From assembly GCF_036983985.1 (NCBI RefSeq), contig NZ_JALAHQ010000001.1, forward strand, positions 62,001-126,000: 64,000 nucleotides of DNA, written 5' to 3'. Below, piece after piece: positions 43,902 to 52,884 of this stretch. The number at the start of each line of letters is the position of its first letter. The first letter of the stretch is position 1. Source of the stretch: Alishewanella metallidurans (GTDB lineage Bacteria > Pseudomonadota > Gammaproteobacteria > Enterobacterales > Alteromonadaceae). A model generated the notes under the pieces. It did no database searches and was not told the origin of the DNA. It worked only from the letters and a program-made list of their open reading frames with translations. The position numbers and the translations under genes are program-made.

Positions 43902-43915
43902 TGCACTAAAGTGCA
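43902..43915. repeat. Hairpin in the OmpA-like mRNA leader
   Basis: TGCACT-AA-AGTGCA, a perfect short inverted repeat about 25 bases before the start codon. OmpA mRNAs in enterobacteria are stabilised by leader stem-loops, so this may be functional. Upstream on the minus strand are two TATAAT-like -10 elements (about 43965-43990). Confidence 0.4.
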
Positions 43916-44023
43916 TTATCAAATGCGCTTCGTACATATCATTTAAATAATTTAAAAACATTATTGAACTTATTATACATCGATTATATGAACGGTGGGT
44001 TAATGTTGTAGTACTTTTTTAAA

Positions 44024-44677
44024 TTAAAAAGGGCAAGCAGCAAAACATATTAAGGGCTGTCCCGTATCTGGGTGGTAAAATGTCAACTTTTCAGCATGCA
44101 ACAATAAGCGACTGGCGGCTTGATAAGAGATGTCATCGGCGTAAAATTTATCACCGAGGATTGCGTGACCTAACCACTGCAAATGCACTCTTAGTTGATG
44201 TGAGCGCCCAGTAACTGGCGTTAATTTAAGTCGTGTTGAACTTTGATCACGCTGCAGTACCTGATAATGCGTTAATGAAGGCTTGCCATATTGATAGCAT
44301 ATTTTTTGTTTTGGTCTATTTGGCCAATCACAAATTAATGGCAAATCAATACTGCCTGTATCTGCTTCTACGCTACCTTTTACTCGAGCTATATAATGCT
44401 TTTCGGTTTCGCGTTGCTGAAATTGGCGATTAAGTTCGCGCTGGCTAGCAGCGGTTAACGCCATTAATACTACGCCTGAGGTGGCCATATCTAACCGATG
44501 AACAATACGAATGCCAGGCCAAACTAACCGAGCACGATATTCTAGACTGTCTTTATGTTCGGGCGCTTTGCCAGGCACAGTAAGTAAGCCACTGGGTTTA
44601 TTAAACACCACCAGCGCATCATCCTGATATAAAATATCTAAATAAGGCGACATTGGTGGTGCATAATGCAGCAACAT
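44024..44677 (-). CDS. rluA: 23S rRNA U746 / tRNA U32 pseudouridine synthase
   Basis: 217 aa, compared with 219 in E. coli. Catalytic Asp is D63 in HRLDMATSG, and LICDWPNRPKQKICYQYGKPSLT plus TGRSHQLRVHLQWLGHAILGDKFYA are RluA-specific. No S4 domain, as expected for RluA. Starts two bases after rapA, as in E. coli, where rluA follows rapA. Confidence 0.94.
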   Translation of the reverse strand: MLLHYAPPMSPYLDILYQDDALVVFNKPSGLLTVPGKAPEHKDSLEYRARLVWPGIRIVHRLDMATSGVVLMALTAASQRELNRQFQQRETEKHYIARVKGSVEADTGSIDLPLICDWPNRPKQKICYQYGKPSLTHYQVLQRDQSSTRLKLTPVTGRSHQLRVHLQWLGHAILGDKFYADDISYQAASRLLLHAEKLTFYHPDTGQPLICFAACPF

Positions 44678-44679
44678 AA

Positions 44680-47592
44680 TTAATCGTGGCTTACAACAAT
44701 TAGCCGAATAGCATCTAGCTTTAACCGTGCTTTGCTAATGTAATCGGCTATTTGTAGTTGTTGATTGTGTAATGCGTTAATTTCATCTTGGCGCACTGAT
44801 GGATTAAATTTTTTTAGCGTAACTAAACGCTGTTGTTGCTCATACAATGTTTGCTGCGCGTGTTGTTGTGCTTTACCGACAATAGTATCTAACTTGGTTT
44901 GCGCTAAGCTGGTTGCCTTGGCAATTAAGGGGTGCACTGTAGTTTGTAATGCGCTGGCTAGCTTGCTCGCATTTTGTCGGCCAATTGGCTTTAGCTGCTT
45001 ATTTAATTGCTCAAAGCTAACGTTTTCAGAAAGATTATTGCCATTTTTATCTAGCAGTAAGCGTAGTGGGGTTGCAGGTAAGTAACGATTCAGTTGTAAC
45101 GTAGCTGGAGCACTGGCTTCAACAATAAAGTTTAATTCTAATAAATAACTGCCAACGGGTAGCGCTTTGTTTACTAGAATAGCAACAGAGCTACTGCCAT
45201 GGGGTTCGGTGGTCAAAATATCTAACGTACCGCGAACCATTGGATGGTCCCAGCTTAATAATTGAATATCTTCTTCTGCTAGTGCGGTTGCTCTATCAAA
45301 AGTAACAGTTACACCATCATCACCTAACCCAGGATAGCTGGTGCAGTGCATGTGTTCAGAGTGTGAAAGAATGATGCTAGTATCATTGCGGTCATCTTGA
45401 TTAATACCCAGCATATCCCAGGCTTTAAACATTAACATAGGCAGAGCGGTGTCATTATCTTGTGTTGCCAGCCGTTCTGCCAATGCTTTTGCAGCGGCGC
45501 CACCACCAGAGTTTATTTCCAGCAGTTGATCTCGGCCTTGCTCTAATTTTTGTTTTAATGCAGCGTTGAGTTGCTGAGTTTGCTCAATAATATTGGCAAG
45601 TAGTTGTGTGTCGATATTTGGTTGAGTTAATAGCGACAATAATTGGGGGGAAAAATGTTCAAATACGACACGGCCAGTTTGGCACGTATGTTCTATGGCA
45701 TTTAACCCGTGCTGATACCATTCCAACAATACCTGCTGACTATGATTAGTAAAATACGGTAAATGAATTTGAATATCTTCACGTTGGCCAATTCGGTCAA
45801 GACGGCCAATTCGCTGCTCTAATAAATCTGGATTGAGCGGCAAATCAAATAATACTAAATGATGCGCAAACTGGAAATTACGGCCTTCACTACCTATTTC
45901 CGAGCAGACTAATAACTGTGCACTATATTCTTCTTGAGCAAAATAAGCGGCGGCTTTATCGCGTTCCAGTATTGTCATCCCTTCGTGAAACACAGCGGCA
46001 CGAATACCTTCACGCACGCGCACGGCTTCTTCTAACGCAATTGCGGTTTCGGCATGAGCGCAGATAAGTAAAAACTTATCATGCTTGTGTTGTTTCAATA
46101 GGTTTAATAAGTAGTCAACACGTGGGTCGAATTGCCACCAATTACTGTTGGTATCAAGCTGTTGTAATACTTGCTCAGGAAATAAGTTGGCCCGAATTCG
46201 CTGGGCTTCTGTCAGTGACGGATTAAGGCTAAAGTGCACTTTTAATGCGTTTTGATATTGTTCTGGTAATACAAGCGGGGTCAGATGAGCATGACGCTGA
46301 GGAAAACCTTTCACACTGGCACGACTATTACGAAATAGTATACGGCCAGTGCCGTGATGATCTAACAGCTGAGACAATAATCGTTGACGAGCTTGAGCTT
46401 GCAGTTCTGCGCTAGCATCCACATCGTTTATTTGTTTAAGCTCACTACTAATATCGCTTTCAGTTAACGCTTGACGCAGTGCGGCAGCTTCTGCAGTAGT
46501 TAAAATACGCTGCTCTAATAGCGGAATAGCTACAGTAGCAATATGCTGGTAGCGCTGCTCCTCCTGCAAAAATGCGTCGTAGCTATGAAAACGAGCAGGG
46601 TCTAGCAGCTTTAATCTGGCAAAATGGCTTTCATGGCCTAACTGATCGGGTGTGGCCGTTAACAGAATAAGCCCTGCCGTATTTTGCGCTAAGTCGCTAA
46701 TGCGTTGATATTCTTCACTTGGGTTATCCTCGCTCCACTGTAAGTGGTGCGCTTCATCCACAACCAATAAGTCCCACTGGCTTTGTGTTGCTAATTGGTG
46801 CCAACGAGGTTGGTTTTTTAAGAATGATAAACTACATAATACCAGCTGTTCAGTATCAAACGGATTGGGGTTATCCAAGGCTGACTGTTCACAGCGTTCT
46901 TGATCAAATACCGAAAAGTGCAAGTTAAAACGGCGTAGCATTTCTACTAGCCACTGATGTTGCAATGAATCGGGTACCACAATCATTACTCGGCTAGCAA
47001 GGCCGCTAATCAGTTGCTGATGTATAATAAAACCAGCTTCAATAGTCTTGCCTAAGCCTACTTCATCGGCAAGCAATACACGCGGCGCATGGCGCTGTGC
47101 CACTTCGTTAGCAATATGCAACTGATGTGGAATTAAGCTAACACGAGGCCCAGATAAACCCCGTAGTGGGTTTTGTTGTTGTTGATGCACATGCTGCCAA
47201 GCTTGATAACGTAAGCTAAACCAATCAAAGCGGTCTATTTGGCCGGCAAATAAACGATCTTGTGGCTGATTAAAGCTAATAAAGTGATCAAGAAATGTTT
47301 CTCTTAGCTCAACATAGCTGCCATCGTCTAAACGCGTACCGCAATATACTAAAGTGTCGTGTTGTTCTTTAATGGCACTGACGAGTATTTTAAAATCATC
47401 AGCGCTTGCCACTTCGTCGCCAACGTTAAATTGTACCCGAGTTAATGGGGCTTCTGCTTGGGCGTAAAGGCGGGTTTCGCCACTGGCTGGAAATAAAAGT
47501 GTTAAATGACGGCCTTCCAGCGCAACTATAGTGCCTAAACCTAAATCGGATTCTGTATCGCTAATCCAGCGTTGTCCCAGAGCAAACTTCAT
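44680..47592 (-). CDS. rapA: RNA polymerase-associated ATPase RapA
   Basis: Swi2/Snf2-type ATPase that recycles RNA polymerase. 970 aa, against 968 in E. coli. N-terminal Tudor-like domains (to about 105), Walker A LADEVGLGKTIEAG, DEAHHLQ box, then the helicase C lobe (EQRIGRLDRIGQ). The start is MKFALGQRWISDTESDLGLG, conserved. rluA is immediately downstream. Confidence 0.96.
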   Translation of the reverse strand: MKFALGQRWISDTESDLGLGTIVALEGRHLTLLFPASGETRLYAQAEAPLTRVQFNVGDEVASADDFKILVSAIKEQHDTLVYCGTRLDDGSYVELRETFLDHFISFNQPQDRLFAGQIDRFDWFSLRYQAWQHVHQQQQNPLRGLSGPRVSLIPHQLHIANEVAQRHAPRVLLADEVGLGKTIEAGFIIHQQLISGLASRVMIVVPDSLQHQWLVEMLRRFNLHFSVFDQERCEQSALDNPNPFDTEQLVLCSLSFLKNQPRWHQLATQSQWDLLVVDEAHHLQWSEDNPSEEYQRISDLAQNTAGLILLTATPDQLGHESHFARLKLLDPARFHSYDAFLQEEQRYQHIATVAIPLLEQRILTTAEAAALRQALTESDISSELKQINDVDASAELQAQARQRLLSQLLDHHGTGRILFRNSRASVKGFPQRHAHLTPLVLPEQYQNALKVHFSLNPSLTEAQRIRANLFPEQVLQQLDTNSNWWQFDPRVDYLLNLLKQHKHDKFLLICAHAETAIALEEAVRVREGIRAAVFHEGMTILERDKAAAYFAQEEYSAQLLVCSEIGSEGRNFQFAHHLVLFDLPLNPDLLEQRIGRLDRIGQREDIQIHLPYFTNHSQQVLLEWYQHGLNAIEHTCQTGRVVFEHFSPQLLSLLTQPNIDTQLLANIIEQTQQLNAALKQKLEQGRDQLLEINSGGGAAAKALAERLATQDNDTALPMLMFKAWDMLGINQDDRNDTSIILSHSEHMHCTSYPGLGDDGVTVTFDRATALAEEDIQLLSWDHPMVRGTLDILTTEPHGSSSVAILVNKALPVGSYLLELNFIVEASAPATLQLNRYLPATPLRLLLDKNGNNLSENVSFEQLNKQLKPIGRQNASKLASALQTTVHPLIAKATSLAQTKLDTIVGKAQQHAQQTLYEQQQRLVTLKKFNPSVRQDEINALHNQQLQIADYISKARLKLDAIRLIVVSHD

Positions 47593-47830
47593 TCTGTACT
47601 CAATCAGTTAAAATGGCGCGCTATGGTACTAGGAATCAGGTTGGGCTGCATCTGAATTTGCAATTAATAACACTGCTGATTTTTAGTTTTTTATGAAAAA
47701 TGTTTAATAGTGCTATGAGTGTATGAAATTACGTTAGATTTTGCTTTTGCTCAGGCAAAAAAACGCGTGTTGCACTATGCTTGTTTTATGGCACAACTCA
47801 TAAACTTGTTTCAGTTAAGGGGATAGCCGT

Positions 47831-49222
47831 ATGGCGCGAAAAAAAGATAATGAAAAAAAAATCTACGTTCTCGACACTAATATTCTGCTACATGAACCCT
47901 TTGCCTTCCTAAACTTTCAAGAGCATGACGTTATCATTCCAATGACCGTATTAGAGGAATTGGATCATATTAAAGATCGTAACAAAGACGTTAGCCGCGA
48001 TGCCAGAGTAGCAATACGCGCACTAGAAGATGTGTTAAAAGATGCTTCGCCCGATCAAATGCTACAAGGTGTCGCCATACCTAGGCAAAGTGAACAAAAC
48101 CAAGGTGGTCACTTGTTTATTATTAATGACCATCATATTTCTGATGAAATACCCGGTCTGCCCGGTGGAGAAAATGATCATCTCATCATTAATACTGCAC
48201 TTTATCTGCAGCGGGAGAAAAGCCCAACTAAAGTTATTCTTGTAACCAAAGATATTAATATGCGGCTAAAAGCCAAGGGCGCTGGGCTTAAGCTGGTTGA
48301 AGATTATCGCACTGACCAGTTAATTGACGATGTTCGTTTTTTGTATAAAGGTTATTACGTTTTTTCTGGCGAATTTTGGCGCCAGGTTGGTGAGTGTCGC
48401 AGTGAAAATGCCGGCAGAAGCACCTATCATTATGTGAGTTGCAGCTTGTTACCCAATGCTTATGTAAATGAATACCTAATTGATGAGGCTGAAAGCTTTG
48501 CCGGCAAAGTGGTATCAATTACTGAGACAGAAATTTGTATTCAGGATTTTGGCTACGAACAGTTAATGCATCGTCAAGCTTGGGGTATCAGGCCGAAAAA
48601 TATTTATCAGGCAATGGCGATGCAGGCTTTGTTAGATCCTCACTTAGACTTAGTTATTCTAACTGGCCCTGCAGGTTGTGGTAAAACACTTATTGCGTTG
48701 GCAGCTGCGCTTGAACTGGTAATTGAAAAAGGCATGTACGACAAAGTAATTGTTACTAGAAATACGCCAGAAATTGCTGAATCTATTGGCTTTTTACCTG
48801 GTACAGAAGCAGAAAAAATGGCGCCTTGGTTGGCGGCGATTACCGACTCATTAGAGGTACTTCATAAAACTGATGAGCATCCGCACGCTAGCGTGAATTA
48901 CATTATGGAAAAAGCGAACATTCAATTTAAATCGGTTAATTTTATGCGTGGTAGAAGTATTCAAAATGCGATTGTAATTTTAGATGAGTGCCAAAATTTA
49001 AGCGCCGCACAGTTGAAAACTATTATTACGCGCTGCGGCGAGGGCACTAAACTCATTTGCTCGGGTAATTTGTCGCAGATTGATAGTAACTATTTAACTG
49101 CGGTTACGTCAGGGTTAACCTATATTGTAGAGCGATTTAAAAACTTTGAAGGCAGTGCAACTATTAATTTAAATGGCGTGGTGCGTAGCCGCTTAGCGTC
49201 TTTTGCGGAAGTAAATTTATAA
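47831..49222 (+). CDS. PIN-PhoH family protein (YlaK-like)
   Basis: 463 aa: an N-terminal PIN ribonuclease domain (YVLDTNILLHEPFAFLNF, metal-binding Asp, to about 140) fused to a PhoH ATPase domain (Walker A TGPAGCGKTLIALA near 280; Walker B IVILDECQN). Such PhoH2-type proteins are proposed RNA helicases/ribonucleases in related toxin-antitoxin systems. Shine-Dalgarno AAGGGG. Stands alone; the 240 bp upstream hold no recognisable gene. Confidence 0.9.
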   Translation: MARKKDNEKKIYVLDTNILLHEPFAFLNFQEHDVIIPMTVLEELDHIKDRNKDVSRDARVAIRALEDVLKDASPDQMLQGVAIPRQSEQNQGGHLFIINDHHISDEIPGLPGGENDHLIINTALYLQREKSPTKVILVTKDINMRLKAKGAGLKLVEDYRTDQLIDDVRFLYKGYYVFSGEFWRQVGECRSENAGRSTYHYVSCSLLPNAYVNEYLIDEAESFAGKVVSITETEICIQDFGYEQLMHRQAWGIRPKNIYQAMAMQALLDPHLDLVILTGPAGCGKTLIALAAALELVIEKGMYDKVIVTRNTPEIAESIGFLPGTEAEKMAPWLAAITDSLEVLHKTDEHPHASVNYIMEKANIQFKSVNFMRGRSIQNAIVILDECQNLSAAQLKTIITRCGEGTKLICSGNLSQIDSNYLTAVTSGLTYIVERFKNFEGSATINLNGVVRSRLASFAEVNL

Positions 49223-49328
49223 GCAAATAAGTTGAAATGCTAGCCTAGTTAACTAATGATGCCGTTCAACTGAGCTGGTTATGGTTATAATAGCCGCGAA
49301 ATTAGGTCTAACAATGCAAGGAAGCTGC

Positions 49329-50387
49329 ATGAAAAACCCTGTCTACATCGAATATCGTCGTAGCACTAAGCTCGGCATCATACTATTACTGCTATTGTCC
49401 ACTTTTGGTGCTTTAGTGCATTACTTTCGCAGTGTTGACGATAAGGTATTACAAACCAAGTTACGTTTAGCTGCAGCTAGTAATCAGGTTGATAGCGAAT
49501 TTGTACCTATACTGGCGTTTATGGAAGCGGTACGGCGGGCTTCATTATTAAAGCTATCTATACCTGCAGAGCCAACAGAGGATATGTTGCCTTTGCTGCA
49601 ACTAGACAGTGGTGTAACTGAGCAAGCGTCGCTGATGCAACTGGATGGCACTGTAAACGCTGAATTAATGATGTTACAGCGGTTACAACCTTACTTTGAA
49701 TTAGCGAAAGAAACTCAACCCTATCTGGTTGGTATGTACTACTTATCAGAGCAAGGCTTTGCTTACAATGGCCAGCTTAAATGGTCCGATTATATTGCCG
49801 ATTATTTGGTGCAATGGCAAAAAGATAGTAAACCTGAGCCGAACTATGAACGTGGGCAGATATTTTTTTCTAGTTTTTTGCAGCAACAGGCCGCAGTTAT
49901 GTTGCCACTTTACGCTGACGATAAAAAACTTGGTCGATTTGTATTTGCCATTAAATTGGCGCCGCTATTAGCGCCAATTTATCAGCAGCACAAGGACGCT
50001 GAGTTTATGCTGTTAGATCAGTTTGGCCAGTTAATAAGTAATTCAATGACGATGCCTGCGCAGAATATTGATCAACATATGTTGCAAGTGCAGCGTCTAA
50101 GTTCTATGCCATGGTCATTAGGTTTGTTAGAACATAAAGCTAATGTATTTGCCGCCGGAGTTAAAGAGTTTGTCTGGCATTGGTTGAGCTATGCGGTGTT
50201 ATTCGGCGTTTTCTTATACGCACTACAGTATCGTTATCGGCTGCGTATTTTATCGCCATCTAAGCGTTTGCTGGTGCATATAGAGCGTCTATCTAAAGGC
50301 AGCAGCCAAGGCGTGCAGCGTATACCTTATGGTTGGCATGACATATTTGAACGTATTAGTCGGTTAAGGCAAAATCCGCCGTCATAA
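49329..50387 (+). CDS. Membrane sensor-like protein with no output domain
   Basis: 352 aa from ATG 49329 (AAGGAAG Shine-Dalgarno). One N-terminal transmembrane helix (about 14-31), a periplasmic region to about 285 in which the arrangement QGFAYNGQLKWSDYIADYLV and LLDQFGQLISNS suggests a Cache/PDC sensory fold, a second helix (about 287-305), and only about 45 cytoplasmic residues (SPSKRLLVHIERLSKGSSQGVQRIPYG), which look like a HAMP stub. No kinase, GGDEF or HTH. It may have lost its output domain or work with a partner. The stop overlaps the convergent transglutaminase-like gene by six bases. Confidence 0.7.
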   Translation: MKNPVYIEYRRSTKLGIILLLLLSTFGALVHYFRSVDDKVLQTKLRLAAASNQVDSEFVPILAFMEAVRRASLLKLSIPAEPTEDMLPLLQLDSGVTEQASLMQLDGTVNAELMMLQRLQPYFELAKETQPYLVGMYYLSEQGFAYNGQLKWSDYIADYLVQWQKDSKPEPNYERGQIFFSSFLQQQAAVMLPLYADDKKLGRFVFAIKLAPLLAPIYQQHKDAEFMLLDQFGQLISNSMTMPAQNIDQHMLQVQRLSSMPWSLGLLEHKANVFAAGVKEFVWHWLSYAVLFGVFLYALQYRYRLRILSPSKRLLVHIERLSKGSSQGVQRIPYGWHDIFERISRLRQNPPS

Positions 50388-51305
50388 TAGCTGGTATCCG
50401 AAATGGTCATTTCGGGTATATATTTCATACTGTGGTGCAATCTGTCCGGGCGCTAATTGCGCCGGGCCAGTTGCATCGACTAGCAGGTAATCTCGTCCTT
50501 CGATACTCACACTCATATCATCGTTAGTGGGGGTTAACTGCACAGCTAGAAGTGCGTGTTCAGGCAAATAAACCATGGCCAGACGCACATCAGGCAAAAG
50601 CATCCGTAGTAATGCCGCCAATAAAACGGCTTTACTGTCACAATCGCCACGGTTTTCTTTTAGTAACTTTAAGGGTGGGTTAAAGCTCTCGCCAGACGAC
50701 TGTGCTCTATTAGATAAATCCTGATAGGGAATTTGCTGTATCCAGCTGGTTAGCATAGCTAAGGATTGGCGAGTGGGCATGTTAACTAAGGTATCGTGCC
50801 ACACCGTAGCTAACGGCAGTAAGTCTTGCAGGCTATCCTGCATAAATCGTTGATGATCCGGAATAATAACCAGCTCGCCCCACGGCAGTTCTAGTTGGTG
50901 ATAGTATTGTTGATGCAAATAAAATGCGGTGCGTTCCTTTGTCAGTTGCGCCAGTTCGGCATTCAACTGCTGCCGTAATGTGGTGTCAGCAGTTTGTAGC
51001 TGGTAATTCAATAGGTCGGCAGGGGGGAGTTTACGCAGCTTTGCGCCCGGATATTGCGCAACATGGGCGCGTAAATCGCGCCAGAGATAGTGCTGCAGCA
51101 TAACCGGTTTAAACGCGCGAAACTGCCGAAAGTGATTAGTTAGATTCTTGTTTTCAATAGCAAAACGTAACTGCTGTGCTTGCCCCATGCTGGCATAGCG
51201 GTAAGTAAACTGCGTGTGTTCAGGCAATTGTTGCATATTCAATTGCATTGGCGCCGCTATAGTTAATGGCGCCGCAAGCAACATGCACAGTAAAAGTTGT
51301 TTCAT
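50382..51305 (-). CDS. Periplasmic transglutaminase-like protein
   Basis: 307 aa with a Sec signal peptide (1-18). Ends in a transglutaminase-like/cysteine-protease core with candidate triad C222 (RGDCDSKAVLLAALLR), H250 (PEHALLAVQL) and D277 (LLVDATGPAQL). The N-terminal 200 residues are helical and unrecognised. Starts at the stop of the putative GlyGly-CTERM protein, so the two are likely one transcript. Confidence 0.75.
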   Translation of the reverse strand: MKQLLLCMLLAAPLTIAAPMQLNMQQLPEHTQFTYRYASMGQAQQLRFAIENKNLTNHFRQFRAFKPVMLQHYLWRDLRAHVAQYPGAKLRKLPPADLLNYQLQTADTTLRQQLNAELAQLTKERTAFYLHQQYYHQLELPWGELVIIPDHQRFMQDSLQDLLPLATVWHDTLVNMPTRQSLAMLTSWIQQIPYQDLSNRAQSSGESFNPPLKLLKENRGDCDSKAVLLAALLRMLLPDVRLAMVYLPEHALLAVQLTPTNDDMSVSIEGRDYLLVDATGPAQLAPGQIAPQYEIYTRNDHFGYQLL

Positions 51306-51956
51306 TTAACGCTGACACCTCTTAAAGCCTACTCTCGAATAGAACATTAAGCATAATACTAGCAGTGAAAAGATACCAGTTGTGCCGCCAGATACTACAA
51401 CTGTGGTGTCAGTTATATAGCTGTCGCGGTCGTAATCTTCTAACGGAAGATAATCGAGGTTGCTATCGTCAAAGCCTGAAATTTCGGCTAGCAGATAGCC
51501 GGTGTTCGCATCGAACAAGCGAATGGTTAGTAGATATTCATCGGCTGGAAAACGACGTTCTAAAACCGTATCTACGGCTAACCAATCATTATTGCTTTGG
51601 CGAAATAGCTCAAAAACGCTACTGGTATAATATATTTTTTCACCACCGTAGGTCGGCAGTAACGAAAATTCGGCAAATACTTGTTGATAAGGCAACGAGG
51701 TATCCGCATCAAACTCCACTTCTAGCTGATGAAAATAGCCGTTGTTATTAATATCGCCGCTGATAAATATATCAACACTATTAAACCAAACATGGCTTTG
51801 ATAAGACTGCGTGGTAATGGCAAGTTTTTTTGGTGACGAGCTTGATTTTGCCGTGCTGTGACGTTCGCTGCTGCTACTCAACGTTTCAGTCGCATTAACC
51901 GGTAGAGCTAAAGCTAGCAGCAAACAACTTAATAACTGTAGGTTGATATTTTTCAT
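51306..51956 (-). CDS. Secreted protein with a GlyGly-CTERM-like tail
   Basis: 216 aa from ATG 51956, with AAAGGAGA just upstream; the frame opens 93 codons earlier but without a ribosome site. Signal peptide (1-20, cleavage after NATE), a serine-rich stretch (25-40), a beta-rich domain with an Asp/Asn loop (GDINNNGYFHQLEVEFDAD), and a C-terminal tail: SGGTTG, then a hydrophobic helix of about 13 residues, then KR-basic end. That tripartite tail matches the GlyGly-CTERM signal processed by rhombosortase and delivered to the cell surface by type II secretion. Function unknown. Confidence 0.65.
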   Translation of the reverse strand: MKNINLQLLSCLLLALALPVNATETLSSSSERHSTAKSSSSPKKLAITTQSYQSHVWFNSVDIFISGDINNNGYFHQLEVEFDADTSLPYQQVFAEFSLLPTYGGEKIYYTSSVFELFRQSNNDWLAVDTVLERRFPADEYLLTIRLFDANTGYLLAEISGFDDSNLDYLPLEDYDRDSYITDTTVVVSGGTTGIFSLLVLCLMFYSRVGFKRCQR

Positions 51957-52041
51957 AACCAAATCTCCTTTTGCTTTGTTACTATTACAGGCTGCGCCGA
52001 TGAATTTTGGCTGAACTTCAACGTAAAGGATGTGTAAAGCA

Positions 52042-52884
52042 ATGAAACTGATACGCACTGTTGTTGCACCAAGCAGCGTTAATGCAATTGATTTACTCGT
52101 ACAGCAAGTGCCTGAGCTGTCTAAAGGGCGGTTGAAGGATGCGATGGCTAAAGGTGCGGTGTTATTAAATAGCAAGCCGCAAAAGCGCTTACGCCGAGCC
52201 CAAACTAACCTGCAAGCCGGACAGCAGTTACACATTCATTATGATGACGATATTTTGCAGCGTAGTTGCACCGCACCAACACTGATAAGTGATCAGCAAC
52301 AGTATAGTGTGTGGTTTAAACCTGCTGGCATGTTGTCGCAGGGCAATGAGTGGGGCGATCATGTATCGCTATTACGTAGTGTTGAGCAACATTTCTCCGC
52401 TAAGCGGCCGGTGTTTTTATTACATCGACTGGACCGTGAAGCCAGTGGTTTGGTGTTAATTGCGCATAGTAAACCTTCAGCTGCAGCGTTTAGTAAATTA
52501 ATTGCCGAGCATAAAATAAGTAAGCGCTACTTAATAAAAGTAAAAGGTGTGTTGGCAGATAATGTATTGCAGCCGGGCAAAATAGAATTAGCGCTAGATG
52601 GAAAAGCTTGTTTAACCCAGTTTTCTTTATACCAGGTTGACTTTGAAGCTCAGCAAAGCTGGTTAGAAGTAGATTTAATCAGTGGGCGTAAACACCAAAT
52701 TCGTCGTCATTTTGCCGCACTGGGTCACCCGGTTATGGGCGATCCAGAGTACGGTGAAAATAATAAAAATAGCACAGGATTGGCATTGCAAGCGGTTAGT
52801 TTAAGCTTTGTTTGCCCGAAAGCTCGTCACAGCGTCAGCTACACTTTACCTGAGCGTCTTCGTCTTTTAGCCGTTAGTGCTTAG
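52042..52884 (+). CDS. RluA-family RNA pseudouridine synthase
   Basis: 280 aa. I prefer the ATG at 52042 to the one at 52030, which lies too close to the AAAGGA site. N-terminal S4-like RNA-binding part (residues 15-70, SKGRLKDAMAKGAVLLNSK), and a catalytic domain with Asp in HRLDREASG (D131) and SGRKHQIRRHFAALGHPVMGDPEYG. Belongs to the RluC/D-type branch; the target uridine cannot be told from the sequence. Divergent from the GlyGly-CTERM-like gene. Confidence 0.88.
   Translation: MKLIRTVVAPSSVNAIDLLVQQVPELSKGRLKDAMAKGAVLLNSKPQKRLRRAQTNLQAGQQLHIHYDDDILQRSCTAPTLISDQQQYSVWFKPAGMLSQGNEWGDHVSLLRSVEQHFSAKRPVFLLHRLDREASGLVLIAHSKPSAAAFSKLIAEHKISKRYLIKVKGVLADNVLQPGKIELALDGKACLTQFSLYQVDFEAQQSWLEVDLISGRKHQIRRHFAALGHPVMGDPEYGENNKNSTGLALQAVSLSFVCPKARHSVSYTLPERLRLLAVSA

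Noticed and set aside
47789..47810. TGGCAC sigma-54-like element before the PIN-PhoH gene
   Set aside because: The -24-like TGGCAC is not followed by TTGCA at the required distance.
51957..52235. Upstream 93-codon extension of the GlyGly-CTERM-like protein
   Set aside because: It runs over the divergent pseudouridine synthase start, is cysteine-rich without a domain, and the ATG at 51956 has a strong ribosome site and signal peptide.
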